From: a bacterium
Lineage (GTDB): Bacteria > Bacteroidota > Ignavibacteria > Kapaibacteriales > UBA7675
DNA: 64,000 nt
Direction: 5' to 3'
Assembly (NCBI GenBank): GCA_030430495.1
Contig: JAUIKM010000028.1
Coordinates: forward strand, 1-64,000
In this document: one piece after another, positions 34,901 through 44,150 of the stretch
Layout: each line of letters opens with the position of its first letter
Position numbering within the stretch: the stretch's first letter is position 1
Made by a program: the position numbers and the translations under genes
Notes under the pieces: generated by a model
Database searches by the model: none
Told to the model about the DNA's origin: nothing
What the model saw: the letters and a program-made list of their open reading frames with translations, nothing else

Positions 34901-36404
34901 TGGCCGGGTGACCATAAGTATCATAGTCCTGGGCGCCGTTGATGTAACAAGCAATCGGCTTGTCGGCGCGGATTTTGTACACGCCGGCGGGATCGGGAAG
35001 TTCGATCGACTTCATGGCATATTTTTTACCGTCGATCTCTTTTACAAAGACATAACCGGGCGTACTGCCGTAGGTGTCTTTGATGCGAGACCACGTAAAT
35101 TCACCGCCGCTCACAACAGCCATTTCAAGGTCGTCGGGCACTACGCCGTTTTCATCGAGTTCATACACGATGTTGGCCCAGTTCTTGGCGAACTGCAATT
35201 GAGCCACACCCGGCGTATTGAAGACGATTTCTTTCTGGTACTGATCCGACGGCGTCATGGTCATCTGGAAAGGATCGCTCGTGATGTTGTCAGCTTCCTG
35301 ACCACGGTTGAAGACCTCGACATAAATCGGATCTTCAGACCAGATCACGTGCGGCGTCGGTTCGCCGTCGGCAACAGGCTTGTGAATGAAACCAAGACCC
35401 TCCGAGCCGCCTTTGCCTTTTTGGATGATACCGAACTGGGTATTGTCCATCCAGACAACGGTACCAGGTTTTTTGGCATACACTTTTACATAGGGAGTGT
35501 GTTGGCGCGTAGCAAAGGAGGGTACGTGGTATGCCGTCGACCAGGCGTGCATCGGCTGCTGCATTTCGACAATGTAGTCGCACCAGCGGATAATCGTAGG
35601 AACGTTGGCGCACTGGTTACCGGATACAACGGCAACAGGCTTCGTCGAGCGGACGTAGCTACCGGAAACGTCGCCTTCGGACGTAACGGAGCTGATCGCA
35701 ACCACATCACCCTTGTTCAGAGTGTATGTTCTCGTTTTACCTTCGGTCATACCGTTGTTCGTCGTTGTCAGAGCGTTACCGCCAAGCGTAAAAAACACTT
35801 TGGTGTCGTCATAGGCGGCGGTAATGGTCGTTTCACTCGGCAGGTTGAAACCGGGGTACATGGCAGACATGTCTGCATATGCAGAGACGACATATTCAGT
35901 ACCGAGCGAGTTCACCGGAATAGCAAGGAAACTGTCCGACGTAAATTGAAAGCGCGTCACACCGTAGACCACCACCGGATCATCTGCGATCACGTGTACG
36001 CCGGCGCCCGTGTACAAGTCTTGCGAGGGAGCAGCCTGGTTCGGGCTTTTGTTGAAGGGCTGGCCTTCAGCGGGAGAGAGAGAGAAGAAAATAATGTCAT
36101 TGGGAACCGTTTTCTGCGTTTTCACAACGCCACGGCCCGGAATTTCGACTTTCACATTTGTTTCGACCTGCGACGAAACATAAAGGACGAGCTGGTTGTC
36201 GTTGCCGCCTTGCTCATAGCAGGGGGGAAAGGACATCCAGAATTCATTACCAAGGTTGTTGTTGCAGGAGATGGATTCCTCCACCAGTTCGCGTATCTGA
36301 TCTTCGGTCAGATCGCCCGCATCTTCACCGGCAGCATATGCCGGCAAGCCTGCGCACACAAGCGCAAACAGGGCCGATAACAGCAATCGGTACGTTTTAG
36401 CCAT
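31989..36404 (-). CDS. giant IgGFc-binding-type surface protein with T9SS sorting domain
   Basis: 1,471 residues. Clean signal (LLLSALFALVCAGLPAYA) and RBS AGGAG 8 bases before the ATG. The N-terminal domain (about 45-500) is IgGFc_binding-like: GNEFWMSFPPCYEQ, VIADDPVVVYGVTRFQ, IPVNSLGTEYVVSAY, VSGNQCANVP. Several ASH/choice-of-anchor D-like repeats follow (TDFGKFKPGDSRVETIKV, DYSFGQVNVNLTRTRNIEV, DIDFGNMLI). About 1230-1385 resembles a cohesin-like fold (GDDLEVDLNIVG, VVVTMDYDMEVL). The T9SS domain ends it (LSQNSPNPAAVNTAIQFSV, LVLRDANGDVVKTL, SGTYFYSI, RMVITR). It is the largest protein here. Ligand unknown. Confidence 0.85.
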   Translation of the reverse strand: MAKTYRLLLSALFALVCAGLPAYAAGEDAGDLTEDQIRELVEESISCNNNLGNEFWMSFPPCYEQGGNDNQLVLYVSSQVETNVKVEIPGRGVVKTQKTVPNDIIFFSLSPAEGQPFNKSPNQAAPSQDLYTGAGVHVIADDPVVVYGVTRFQFTSDSFLAIPVNSLGTEYVVSAYADMSAMYPGFNLPSETTITAAYDDTKVFFTLGGNALTTTNNGMTEGKTRTYTLNKGDVVAISSVTSEGDVSGSYVRSTKPVAVVSGNQCANVPTIIRWCDYIVEMQQPMHAWSTAYHVPSFATRQHTPYVKVYAKKPGTVVWMDNTQFGIIQKGKGGSEGLGFIHKPVADGEPTPHVIWSEDPIYVEVFNRGQEADNITSDPFQMTMTPSDQYQKEIVFNTPGVAQLQFAKNWANIVYELDENGVVPDDLEMAVVSGGEFTWSRIKDTYGSTPGYVFVKEIDGKKYAMKSIELPDPAGVYKIRADKPIACYINGAQDYDTYGHPASIALRDLENVEDEDKPVVTYTVGCDGNVEDGIVRDKPEDDAIRSNMARIFMVKDFSCNYELIYDEFVPGQANQVEWQLRVIDPKQSGRAVVVFTDRNCNFETVIVEYDAFNVAIVEEETDFGKFKPGDSRVETIKVINMNPTGPVTIERLELRDGGQGFEILNSSPALPATLEAYDVNSPDEGAHIMTVSVQFTASESGEFEDVLVAGNECQEVEGTVKAKVGSLAITVGDYSFGQVNVNLTRTRNIEVQNAGESALTITEIQNAAGDANWSFNWAISTNEDGVSFDDLISGRVTEMVLQPNEIVTFESQFTPTDAVPYSFVATFVSDAGTEIDNIAELDGEGITSDLILEVVDWTRHRINKGPYGDGLISLTNQGDVEIRILTGANNKVAINNGESFAPAGANAVDAFTAQAFVNSLNDNQGNATLDPGETYVYPMEFSPTIAGEHRIAIDIPYVINGENFSVQAVLNGTGIQTVLTSTDIDFGNMLINDDNNPLTESAYFEAVTGEFNTTVNVTGFMLDAAWDVNEFSDPNDANEVQYFVDGTATTLPVDLDPGEILEVRNAWFVARQPGNRQVVATPEGDIDFLERSSTWNGIGDPPEGIDLVGPEPIRICVDAEGVLTAMLSSQDMRIDAITLENPNDPNFTLTGVRLPDGTLLTPDQSFTLNGTAEINVRYTPSAAGDHSNRIIVNYTLATNESEVIGVDISSSALLFEASTALAADIRGDGQARITPGDDLEVDLNIVGNIGAEAGVREVVVTMDYDMEVLKVDLNSVRVNANVGTLVDFNPNSPRDHLFDLGNGRQELRLTISITTDGAIPTGNLIEATFDTFLAEYHTKSFATNINAQVIVTESDYTCVTIAPTSDETGLSVVCAINLRPFVTSGITYGLSQNSPNPAAVNTAIQFSVGLEAQTTLVLRDANGDVVKTLVDARLNPGEYEVMLETADLASGTYFYSIDSGPYSETKRMVITR

Positions 36405-36437
36405 TCTGATACTCCTAAGAGAGAAGAGGGAAACAGT

Positions 36438-36443
36438 ATTATA
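36438..36443 (-). promoter_or_regulatory. candidate -10 element for the 31989-36404 gene
   Basis: TATAAT on the minus strand, 34 bases upstream of the ATG and just before AGGAG. No good TTGACA partner is seen 17 bases upstream, so this is tentative. Confidence 0.35.
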
Positions 36444-37090
36444 TGATTGGTCTAAAGTTTACAGTGTACGCAGACGCCAGCAAGCGCAAGGTTCAAAGCT
36501 TACGGATAATTCAAACAACTTGCAAGCAAAGCGACCGGCGTTGAACCGGATGAGCCTGAAATTGTGCGGGGCGTACGACTCTCGTACAGCTCAGATTCGT
36601 TCAATCGCGGTTACGCACCTGCATTTTACAATGCGTATCTCGCGTTTGCGGGCATTATGACACGCATGTTCGATTCTTTGTCACACCCTGATATCGCTTT
36701 GTACGGCTTTCAATCGGTAAAAATGAAATTTCTTCCACCACGCGCTTGCCCGGGATAATGCCCTGACCGTTCTATTGGTTCCGGGCAGCCCGTACAAAGT
36801 TGCGATAACAGGGAGCTACAATACGATGGAAGTCTTATCAGTTGAATGCATGACTGCCGCTGTGCAGCCTAATTTCACGGGCCTGCCAACTTTTTTATTG
36901 AATTCTTCCGCAACACTTGATATTATTATACGCTCGAAAATGCAGTACCCGGCCAGAGTTGCACGATCCTGTACAGTAGCAGCTTCCTGTCGGTTAAGTC
37001 AAATTAATTGTGCATTTTACGAGTTCTTCGCCGATAAATGTGAGCCACTGCCCCCCGGCCGCATTCGTCCGGGCGTACCGGATGTTCATG

Positions 37091-37099
37091 CCCCCCCCC
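37091..37099 (+). repeat. poly-C tract (C9)
   Basis: Nine consecutive C upstream of the 1,248-residue surface protein gene, 149 bases before its ATG. Homopolymer tracts in promoter regions can change length by slippage; see findings. Confidence 0.9.
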
Positions 37100-37196
37100 G
37101 GTAACATCCCGGCTCATCGACATCGGCAGCCACATGTTCTTTCGCCGCCGCGGACGACGGCTCAGATCCAATATATCCGAGTACATCTGACTGAAC

Positions 37197-37225
37197 TTGA
37201 CACAAGTAATCATGCGCCCTTATTC
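37197..37225 (+). promoter_or_regulatory. candidate promoter for the 37248-40994 gene
   Basis: TTGACA (37197-37202), a 17-base spacer and TTATTC (37220-37225), ending 22 bases before the start codon. The -35 is a perfect E. coli-type match and the -10 is poor. Bacteroidota sigma factors often prefer other motifs, so confidence is low. Confidence 0.3.
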
Positions 37226-37247
37226 ATCAGCAATGGAGTTTTGAGTT

Positions 37248-40200
37248 ATGAAATTACGACCGACTGCTTTGATAGCGGTTGCAGTAATCCTGCTTCTGGG
37301 CACGAGCGATATTTTTGCTCAGCGGGATCAAACCGCCGAATACTATTCGGTTACCGAGTCTGACTTTATCTATGTGCCGCTTGACAAGAGCAACGCGGAC
37401 AACTTTGTGGATTTGTCCAACGAGACCGAGTACGACGGCGTGGCCGGCACCTTGTTAGGCGACTATGACGAAGGTGTTATTCTTATTGGTCCGTTTGGTA
37501 CGCAACCCAAGAATTTCCCCTTTACGTTTGGATTTATGGGGGATGTCTCCATTTTCGGCGCAATGGGAATTTCGACCAATGGCGGTATCACTTTCCTTCG
37601 GGGCACAAATACCGGAAGTGGAACACTTACTGACGATCCACTATGGAATCCCGGCGGTGCGGGTTACTATGGCAACGCTCAATTATGGTCAAGAGCGTTC
37701 GCCTTCCATGGCGACCTCGACCTGACCAGCAAAGACGCCGGTATTTTCATGGGTTCGCGTTTTATCAACGGCAAAACCTATGGAATCGTTGAGTGGCGCA
37801 ACGCCGAGTTCTTTTTTGCGGATGGCGGTCCGATTTCGTTCCAGATATTCCTGTCAAATGACAGCTTCACGCCTGAGATTCACTTTGTCTACGGCCCGAA
37901 CGAAAGTACCATCCCCAATCAGTTTTACTACACTGGTCTCAATGACGGAACCGCGTCTAACGGAGGAACTGTTGCGGTCAAAAAGTACAATGGCCAGACC
38001 GGCAACTACGTCGCCGCACGCTGGGTCAATGGTCAGTGGGAAAGTACAAGCGACGCGTCCGACGACGGCGGCCGCTACGGTACCGTCGGCGAGTGGCCCA
38101 CGAAAAACATTCGCTTCTGCCTCTCGCCGGACATTACGGCTACGGCGACCAACTCGATTCTGTTTGACTACACAAACAACCCGATCGACGTGGTTGCGGC
38201 CGACGCCGAACTGACCAAAACCTATCGCGTTTCGAACCCGGCCACGTCGGACGAACCGATTAAAGTCACAATGGACCTGACCGGCGCCGGCGCCGCGTCC
38301 TACGTCATTGATCCTCCGATGGTCGACGCACTCGAGCCCGGCAAGAGCCAGGTCTTCAACGTCACGCTCAAACCCGCCGGCTTCGGCGAACAGGAAGCCG
38401 AAATCGAAGTCGGCATCTCCACGATGGACGGTGCGGACTGCCCCGTCGTCAAGCCCTCCGGCACCGTCAACATGCTCGGCCTCGTGCCCGGTCTGATTCC
38501 GATCGATGAAGAAGAAGAGCCGATCGTCGACTTCGGCGAAGTAGGCGTCAACTCCAATACGCTGCGCTTTACCGACCTGTTTACCAACGACTCGCCCGGC
38601 GACATCAGCTATACCTTTACGGATGCCGGCCTGGCCGGTACCGAGTTCCAGCTGACCGACGATGCGGGCAACCCGGTGAGCAGCTACACGGCCATCGTTG
38701 GTCCCGGCGAAGCGGCACGCGTTCCCGTGCGCTTTACGCCGAGCGACCAGGGTCTGCAGACGGGCACGATCCAGCTCATCTATTCCGACGTCAACGGTCA
38801 GATTTTCTCGAATCCCATCGACGTCGACGTTATCGGCGATGCTACGCCGACGCGCCTTGAATTCCTGATCAACAACGAAGGTTCACATGCGCCCGACGGC
38901 TCGCTCCTGGGCCGCAACGGCGTCGCTTCGGTTGGTGAAACGCCCAACTACCGCTACTTCAAAATCACGAACACGGGCGCTATCGGCGCGATCAACCTCG
39001 AGAACTTCATGTTCTACGAACTGGATCGCTCCGAGCCGGTCAACAACCGCTTCCGCGTTCGCTGGTCCGAAGGTTTCGGCATGGGCATGCCGCTGATCTC
39101 CAAAGACTTCTTCGTCGAACGCAACCAGAACGGCTCCTGGGTGCGCGTGATGGACGGCGATCGCATTACGCTGGACGCCAAAGAAGGCATCGAGCTGCGC
39201 GCCGTTTTTGCACCGCATCGCCCCGGTCAGAAGTACGTCCGCATGTTCTTCAACACGGACGCCACGGTCGATCAGCAATTCTCGCCGATCGAAGCGCTCG
39301 ACCCGGCCGACATGCTGACGCCGCAACTGCTGTCCTACGACCTCTACGGCTTCGGCGCGCGCAACGGCCGCATCGAACAGCTCGGCTCCATCGGTTTCGA
39401 GAACACGGAAGTCGGTCAGCCGGCCGCGCCCGCTTTCATCGAAATCAAAAACACCGGCGATTCGCGCCTGCTGATCGACATCAACTCAATCAAACTGCTG
39501 CCGGGCGACCACGACTTCACCGTGGGCGATGTTTTCCCGAACCGTCAGCGCACGGAACTCGGCAAAGCCATCATCCCCGAAGATTCAACGGGCCGCATCT
39601 ACATGAACTTCACGCCGCAGCGCGCCGGCACGCGTTTCACGACGCTCTACTTCCAGAGCAACGACTCGACGCCGACGCCCGAAGGCCTCATCGGCGAACG
39701 CTACATCACCGTCTACGGCGTGGGTGAAGCCAATGCCAAAATCGGCGTGTCGACCACAGACGCACAGCCGCTGTTCCAGAATCTCTCCGCCATTGTGGAC
39801 GCTCCGTCCACCTACCAGACGGCCGACATTACGGTCAGCCACCTGGGCGGTCCGACGCTGGTAATCACGAACGTGCGCCTGGAAGGCCCGGATGCCGCCG
39901 ACTACGCCGTTGTGTCCACTGACAACACCGGCCCGCTCGACGAACTCGGCAGCCGCGTCATTACGGTACAGTTTGAGCCGAAAACCGAAGGTCCGGCCAA
40001 AGACGCCAGACTGGTGATCGAAAGCAATGCGGCCGAAGGCGATCAATCGATTCTGCTGACGGGTATTGCCGATACGCGCCTCGTTTCCGCTCCGGACGCC
40101 ACGCTCTTTGTGGACGCACGCATCGGCACGGGTGAAAGCGTCACCGAAATGGTCGAAATCACGAACGTCGGTACGACGGATCTCGACCTCAACGCTCCGG

Positions 40201-40994
40201 TCTTCAGCAGCGGCGACTACAGCAGCGACTTCAACGGCGGAACCATTCTCGTCGGTGAATCGATCACGATCAACGTGACGCTGAGCAGCACGACCTCCGA
40301 AGACAAGTCCGGCACGATGACGATCAGCAACAACTCGACCAACCTCGATCCCGTTGAAGTCCAGCTGGGCGGCTACGTCGGTCTGCGTCGTCCGGATGCC
40401 CAACAGAACATTACCGTTATGGCCAACTGGATTCGCGGCGAGTACGTGCCCGAGCAGATCAACATCGATGTCACGAACATCGGCGACCTGCCGCTGACGC
40501 TCGACCCCGCAAGCAGCAACTTCTCCGGTACCAACGCCGGCGATTTCTCCATCATCGACATTCCGTCGACGGAAATCGCGCCGAACGACATGGTCACCGT
40601 GGTTGTGGAATTCACGCCTTCAAGCGGCAATGCCACAGCGACTCTGAACCTGGCCTCCAACGGCGATCCGAACCCGTTTGAAATTACCTTCAACGGCTCG
40701 GTTACGGACGTCATCGAACAGGCCAAAGCCGAAGGCTACGCCCTTTCGCCTGCTGCGCCGAACCCGGTTCACAACTCGACCGTCGTCGAATTCAGCATTC
40801 CCGGCCTGCAAAATGTCAGCCTGGAATTGTTCGACATGCGCGGCGAACGCGTGGCTGTTCTGGTCAACAAACAACTGCCGGGCGGCAGCCACAGCGTCAA
40901 CGTCAGCTGTGAAAACCTGCCCGCAGGCAACTACGTGTACAAACTCACGACCGACCGTTACGAGCTGACCGAGACACTGCAAGTGGTTCGTTAA
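37248..40994 (+). CDS. choice-of-anchor D repeat surface protein with T9SS sorting domain
   Basis: 1,248 residues. Signal peptide: LIAVAVILLLGTSDIFAQ. The N-terminal domain (about 60-290: FTFGFMGDVSIF, AMGISTNGGITFLRG, KTYGIVEWRNAEFFF, ISFQIFL) resembles a nidogen-like or choice-of-anchor beta-sandwich. About eight ASH/choice-of-anchor D-like repeats follow (for example VDFGEVGVNSNTLRFTDLF, IGFENTEVGQPAAPAFIEI, VDARIGTGESVTEMVEI). The last 85 residues are a T9SS type-A-like domain (LSPAAPNPVHNSTVVEFSI, LELFDMRGERVAVL, AGNYVYKLTT). It has no IgGFc domain, unlike its divergent neighbour. Probably a long surface stalk or adhesin; ligand unknown. Confidence 0.85.
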   Translation: MKLRPTALIAVAVILLLGTSDIFAQRDQTAEYYSVTESDFIYVPLDKSNADNFVDLSNETEYDGVAGTLLGDYDEGVILIGPFGTQPKNFPFTFGFMGDVSIFGAMGISTNGGITFLRGTNTGSGTLTDDPLWNPGGAGYYGNAQLWSRAFAFHGDLDLTSKDAGIFMGSRFINGKTYGIVEWRNAEFFFADGGPISFQIFLSNDSFTPEIHFVYGPNESTIPNQFYYTGLNDGTASNGGTVAVKKYNGQTGNYVAARWVNGQWESTSDASDDGGRYGTVGEWPTKNIRFCLSPDITATATNSILFDYTNNPIDVVAADAELTKTYRVSNPATSDEPIKVTMDLTGAGAASYVIDPPMVDALEPGKSQVFNVTLKPAGFGEQEAEIEVGISTMDGADCPVVKPSGTVNMLGLVPGLIPIDEEEEPIVDFGEVGVNSNTLRFTDLFTNDSPGDISYTFTDAGLAGTEFQLTDDAGNPVSSYTAIVGPGEAARVPVRFTPSDQGLQTGTIQLIYSDVNGQIFSNPIDVDVIGDATPTRLEFLINNEGSHAPDGSLLGRNGVASVGETPNYRYFKITNTGAIGAINLENFMFYELDRSEPVNNRFRVRWSEGFGMGMPLISKDFFVERNQNGSWVRVMDGDRITLDAKEGIELRAVFAPHRPGQKYVRMFFNTDATVDQQFSPIEALDPADMLTPQLLSYDLYGFGARNGRIEQLGSIGFENTEVGQPAAPAFIEIKNTGDSRLLIDINSIKLLPGDHDFTVGDVFPNRQRTELGKAIIPEDSTGRIYMNFTPQRAGTRFTTLYFQSNDSTPTPEGLIGERYITVYGVGEANAKIGVSTTDAQPLFQNLSAIVDAPSTYQTADITVSHLGGPTLVITNVRLEGPDAADYAVVSTDNTGPLDELGSRVITVQFEPKTEGPAKDARLVIESNAAEGDQSILLTGIADTRLVSAPDATLFVDARIGTGESVTEMVEITNVGTTDLDLNAPVFSSGDYSSDFNGGTILVGESITINVTLSSTTSEDKSGTMTISNNSTNLDPVEVQLGGYVGLRRPDAQQNITVMANWIRGEYVPEQINIDVTNIGDLPLTLDPASSNFSGTNAGDFSIIDIPSTEIAPNDMVTVVVEFTPSSGNATATLNLASNGDPNPFEITFNGSVTDVIEQAKAEGYALSPAAPNPVHNSTVVEFSIPGLQNVSLELFDMRGERVAVLVNKQLPGGSHSVNVSCENLPAGNYVYKLTTDRYELTETLQVVR

Positions 40995-41024
40995 TCTCGC
41001 TCAAAGGCAATAGACCGCAGTTAA

Positions 41025-41066
41025 AAGGCCGTTCCTCCGCCAAGGGGGAACGGCCTTCTTTTTTCC
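41025..41066 (+). terminator. intrinsic terminator
   Basis: AAGGCCGTTCC (41025-41035) and GGAACGGCCTT (41047-41057) form an 11-base stem, followed by CTTTTTT. It ends the 37248-40994 gene. Confidence 0.88.
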
Positions 41067-41105
41067 GCCTGATGTTTCACCGCCGTCGTTCTCCCGCCGC
41101 CTGAA

Positions 41106-41207
41106 CCGCTTCGCCTCCTCGCATCCGCTTCGGCGGCTTGCTTTTCCTTCTTGTTCGTCAGCGGGTGCGGCGTTTCGCGCCGCCGATTCCGGTCGACGAC
41201 AAAACAG
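41106..41207. repeat. dispersed intergenic element
   Basis: CGCTTCGCCTCCTCG, spacer, CGGCGGCTTGC and CTTCTTGTTCGTCAGCG (41106-41163), then about 30 bases on a weaker inverted arm, GACGACAAAACAGCGC. The remaining space to 41435 holds no gene that I can support. Confidence 0.58.
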
Positions 41208-41435
41208 CGCTCAACAGCAAGTCTGCAAACAGCCTGAACTGTCCGGCAGCATGCATGTATTCGAGATCAATACAGGAGAGGATTCGCATCGCCGGCCGCG
41301 ACAAACGACGACAGCGCAACAACTTGCCGCGTCAAACCCGACGACAAACAGAAGCTCAAAGGAGCCTGAGGGTGAAGCCCCGGCGAGCCCTCAAAGCGGT
41401 CAAGGCAGTCGGATCGGCAAGAGAGTAAAACCAGG

Positions 41436-42389
41436 TTATTCTGCGCCGGAAAAAGCCGGGAATGCGGCAACGGGCTCGCCGTGACGAAAGTGCTCGCGGA
41501 TGCGCATATCGGTGCTGATGTGATGCGTTGCACGCGATTCGCGGCCGCTGGGTGTTTTGACCGTCAGTTTGATCTCGCTGCTGCGGAAGAGCGCCACCGG
41601 CAGCATGTCGTCGAGGCGCAAAACATTCGAGCCAAATTCGGCGATAACCGAAGTCGTAAGCAGAGGCGTGTGGGTGGGCGGCGTGGCGGAAGATCCCTGG
41701 CCAGAGAGAATGTATTCAAAGCGAACACAGCGCTGCCCGAGCGTGTCGGTCCGGCCCTTGATGCGGTATTTGTAGCTGCCGCGGCGCAACGGCGCTGGAA
41801 TGCCGTTTTCGTAGAGCGTGTCGATCCGACGCTCCAGCAACCAGGCCTCGTCGAGTCCTTTGCAGCTTTCGTTCAGATCGACAAAAAACTGCGGCTGAAA
41901 AGGACCGCCCGGCCCCATAGCGGCGCTGGTGTCGGAAACGAAATAGTCGCGGGTATCTCCCAGAGAGTCGATGGTAAATGCGATTGTGCGACCAAGCCAG
42001 GGACTGTCATCGCGAATGACATCTGTTTCCGCGCCCTTGGATTCGCGGCCTTCGAAATCTTCCAGCCGGCGGCGCATGTGATAACGTCCGTTCTCGTCGA
42101 CCGATTCGCAGACGAGCGACCAGGTTTCGCGGCGGACTTTCAAGAGCGGAGCGGAGTTGAATGCAACGATGGAATCGAAGGAAATGGCATCGTAGACGAG
42201 CGAGTCGCCCGGAGTAAAACGCCAGGAAAGGCAGATGGTATCGAGGATGTTGGGCAGCGGACCATCGTAGGCTTCGTCGGCCGCGGGCTGGGGATTTTCT
42301 TCGCCCGCACCGCAGGCCAGAAGTCCGACGACGAGCAGAGAGCACATCAGACTGCCCAGAAAGCGCGAAGAGTTTTTGCTGATATTCAT
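41436..42389 (-). CDS. uncharacterized lipoprotein
   Basis: 317 residues from the ATG at 42389, which puts a lipoprotein signal (LMCSLLVVGLLAC, lipid Cys26) at the N-terminus. The mature part is beta-rich with conserved-looking blocks SWRFTPGDSLVYDAISFDS, RFEYILSGQGSS and FGSNVLRLDD. The opening resembles DUF6263-like lipoproteins that start with an LKFKPGD motif, but I would not assign it. It ends a minus-strand group with the GT2, LptE and MBL genes; the gap to the GT2 gene is about 150 bases. Confidence 0.7.
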   Translation of the reverse strand: MNISKNSSRFLGSLMCSLLVVGLLACGAGEENPQPAADEAYDGPLPNILDTICLSWRFTPGDSLVYDAISFDSIVAFNSAPLLKVRRETWSLVCESVDENGRYHMRRRLEDFEGRESKGAETDVIRDDSPWLGRTIAFTIDSLGDTRDYFVSDTSAAMGPGGPFQPQFFVDLNESCKGLDEAWLLERRIDTLYENGIPAPLRRGSYKYRIKGRTDTLGQRCVRFEYILSGQGSSATPPTHTPLLTTSVIAEFGSNVLRLDDMLPVALFRSSEIKLTVKTPSGRESRATHHISTDMRIREHFRHGEPVAAFPAFSGAE

Positions 42390-42538
42390 TGCATCTGGAT
42401 TGGAAGGAAACGTGTCCACTTTCACCCTGAAATCCGCTTTGAATGTTGCCGTCGAACCGCAGCACGGACAGCGCCGCGGATGGATCGGTTACAGATTGGC
42501 GGTTACATGCGGGCGCTGAAGGATTACCCGGCCGGACA

Positions 42539-44005
42539 TCATCCCTGTTTGCTGCCAAGTGAGTGGCGCAGCGAGAGAAAACCCACAAAACCGAAACCGG
42601 CGAAGAACATCAACTGGAACGGAATAGCCGCGATTTCGAGGTAAAACAGCGATGCCGCGATGCCGAAGAGGTAGTAGACCGCCAGGCCGATTTCCACAAA
42701 GACCGTCTTGTCGAGTTTTTTGCGGACGTATTTTTTGTCCTGCCAGGTATCGCCGATGTCCTTGACCGAATATTTCGGCGTGCGCACGAACTCGCTCTTT
42801 TTGTTCATGAGCGCTTCGATGACGGCGCGCGAGTTGTTGACCGCCAGTCCCATACTGCCGGCCATGAAGATCGGGAAGAGCAGGATGCGCCGGCGCCAGT
42901 CAAAGTGAATAGCGCGTTGAGCGTACATGTAGAACATGAAGGTCGAAATGGAAGCCAGCACAAAGACCGACATCAGGGTGTAAAACTCGTCGTAGCCGGC
43001 AAAACTGTTCTTGATGATGACGATGGGCACATTCAGGATGGCCACGAGCAGGATAAAGGGAAAAACGATATTGTTGGCCAGATGAACCGTGCTTTGCAGT
43101 TTTACTTCAAGCGAGAGATCCGGCGATTTCCAGACCTGCGGCAGCATTTTTTTGGCAGTCTCAATAGCGCCCTTGGTCCAGCGGAACTGCTGCGATTTGA
43201 GCGCATTGATTTCGGCGGGGAGTTCCGCCGGGCTGGTGACGTCGTTGAGAAAGACAAAGCGCCAGCCGCGCAGCTGCGCGCGATAGCTGAGGTCCAGATC
43301 CTCGGTGAGCGTGTCGCTCTGCCAGTTGCCGGCATCGACAATGCAGGACTTGCGCCAGATGCCGGCCGTACCGTTGAAATTGATGAAAAAGCCGGCGCGG
43401 TTGCGCACTTGCTGTTCAATGACAAAGTGGCCGTCGAGGGCCATGGCCTGGGCGCGGGTCAGGAAGGAATAGTCTTCGTTCAGGTGTTCCCAGCGCGTCT
43501 GCACCATGCCGACCTTTTCGTCGGCCAGAAAATGCGGCAGCGTCGATTTCAGGAACTCCGGGCGCGGAACAAAATCGGCGTCAAAAATGGCCACAAATTC
43601 ACCGCTCGCACTGTCCAGACCGGCGCGCAGCGCGCCTGCTTTGAACCCGGTTCTGTCGGCACGGTGAATGTGCTTGATATCAAAACCACATTCGCGGAAT
43701 TTAGCGGCAACCTTGGCGGAGATATCGTAGGTTTCGTCCGTCGAGTCGTCGAGCAGTTGAATTTCGAGCAGATCGCGGGGGTAGTCGAGTTCGCACACGG
43801 CCTTGACCAGGCGTTCCACGACGTACATTTCATTGAAAATGGGCAACTGAACCGTGACGTTCGGAAGGTCTTCCGGCAGTTCAGGCCTGGGTTTTTCTGC
43901 GCCTGCGGTTCTGTGATAGTAGAAGATCATCACAAGACCGTGCAGTCCAAAAAGACAGAGAATAAACAGGGAAAGAAAGTAAATACCGAGTATTACACTT
44001 TCCAT
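42539..44005 (-). CDS. membrane glycosyltransferase family 2 (cellulose synthase/mannan synthase-like)
   Basis: 488 residues from the ATG at 44005. A membrane helix at the N-terminus (VILGIYFLSLFILCLFGLHG) is followed by a cytosolic GT-A domain: VTVQLPIFNEMYVVERLV, LLDDSTDET, FDADF (DxD), TEDLDLSYRA and QQFRWTKG (QxxRW). Four or so membrane helices follow. This D,D,D,QxxRW layout marks processive beta-glycan synthases such as cellulose, glucomannan or hyaluronan synthases. No cyclic-di-GMP PilZ domain or cellulose partner genes are present, so the polymer is unknown. It lies downstream of lptE. Confidence 0.9.
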   Translation of the reverse strand: MESVILGIYFLSLFILCLFGLHGLVMIFYYHRTAGAEKPRPELPEDLPNVTVQLPIFNEMYVVERLVKAVCELDYPRDLLEIQLLDDSTDETYDISAKVAAKFRECGFDIKHIHRADRTGFKAGALRAGLDSASGEFVAIFDADFVPRPEFLKSTLPHFLADEKVGMVQTRWEHLNEDYSFLTRAQAMALDGHFVIEQQVRNRAGFFINFNGTAGIWRKSCIVDAGNWQSDTLTEDLDLSYRAQLRGWRFVFLNDVTSPAELPAEINALKSQQFRWTKGAIETAKKMLPQVWKSPDLSLEVKLQSTVHLANNIVFPFILLVAILNVPIVIIKNSFAGYDEFYTLMSVFVLASISTFMFYMYAQRAIHFDWRRRILLFPIFMAGSMGLAVNNSRAVIEALMNKKSEFVRTPKYSVKDIGDTWQDKKYVRKKLDKTVFVEIGLAVYYLFGIAASLFYLEIAAIPFQLMFFAGFGFVGFLSLRHSLGSKQG

Positions 44006-44150
44006 AGGGGAGTTCCGGCTTGATGAACAGCGCGAATTGCCGCAGCAAGGCACAAACCCCAAAAATAGGGATTCTTACTGCGAAATCCTTGGAATTTTTA
44101 TGTGAGGAGGCCGCCGCGCGGGAAGCGGGCGGACAGTGTCGCGGAAGAAC

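Larger units (their letters stand above)
36405..37247. other. divergent promoter region of two surface-protein genes
   Basis: About 840 bases between two divergently read giant genes, clearly more AT-rich than the coding DNA. I see candidate promoters at each end and a C9 tract, but no credible gene, tRNA or known riboswitch. The length and base composition would allow a small RNA or a large regulatory region. Confidence 0.5.

Noticed and set aside
36540-36620. Possible tRNA-like segment (GTTGAACCGG and CGTACGACTCTCGTACAG stem).
   Set aside because: No TTC T-arm consensus, no acceptor stem pairing and no CCA-like end could be fitted.
41297-41420. Possible decayed gene after the dispersed element at 41106.
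   Set aside because: No stretch resembles a known protein in any frame.
41106-41435. Element copies and short direct repeats considered as a CRISPR-like array.
   Set aside because: Copies are few, diverged and spread over tens of kilobases without regular spacers; no cas genes.
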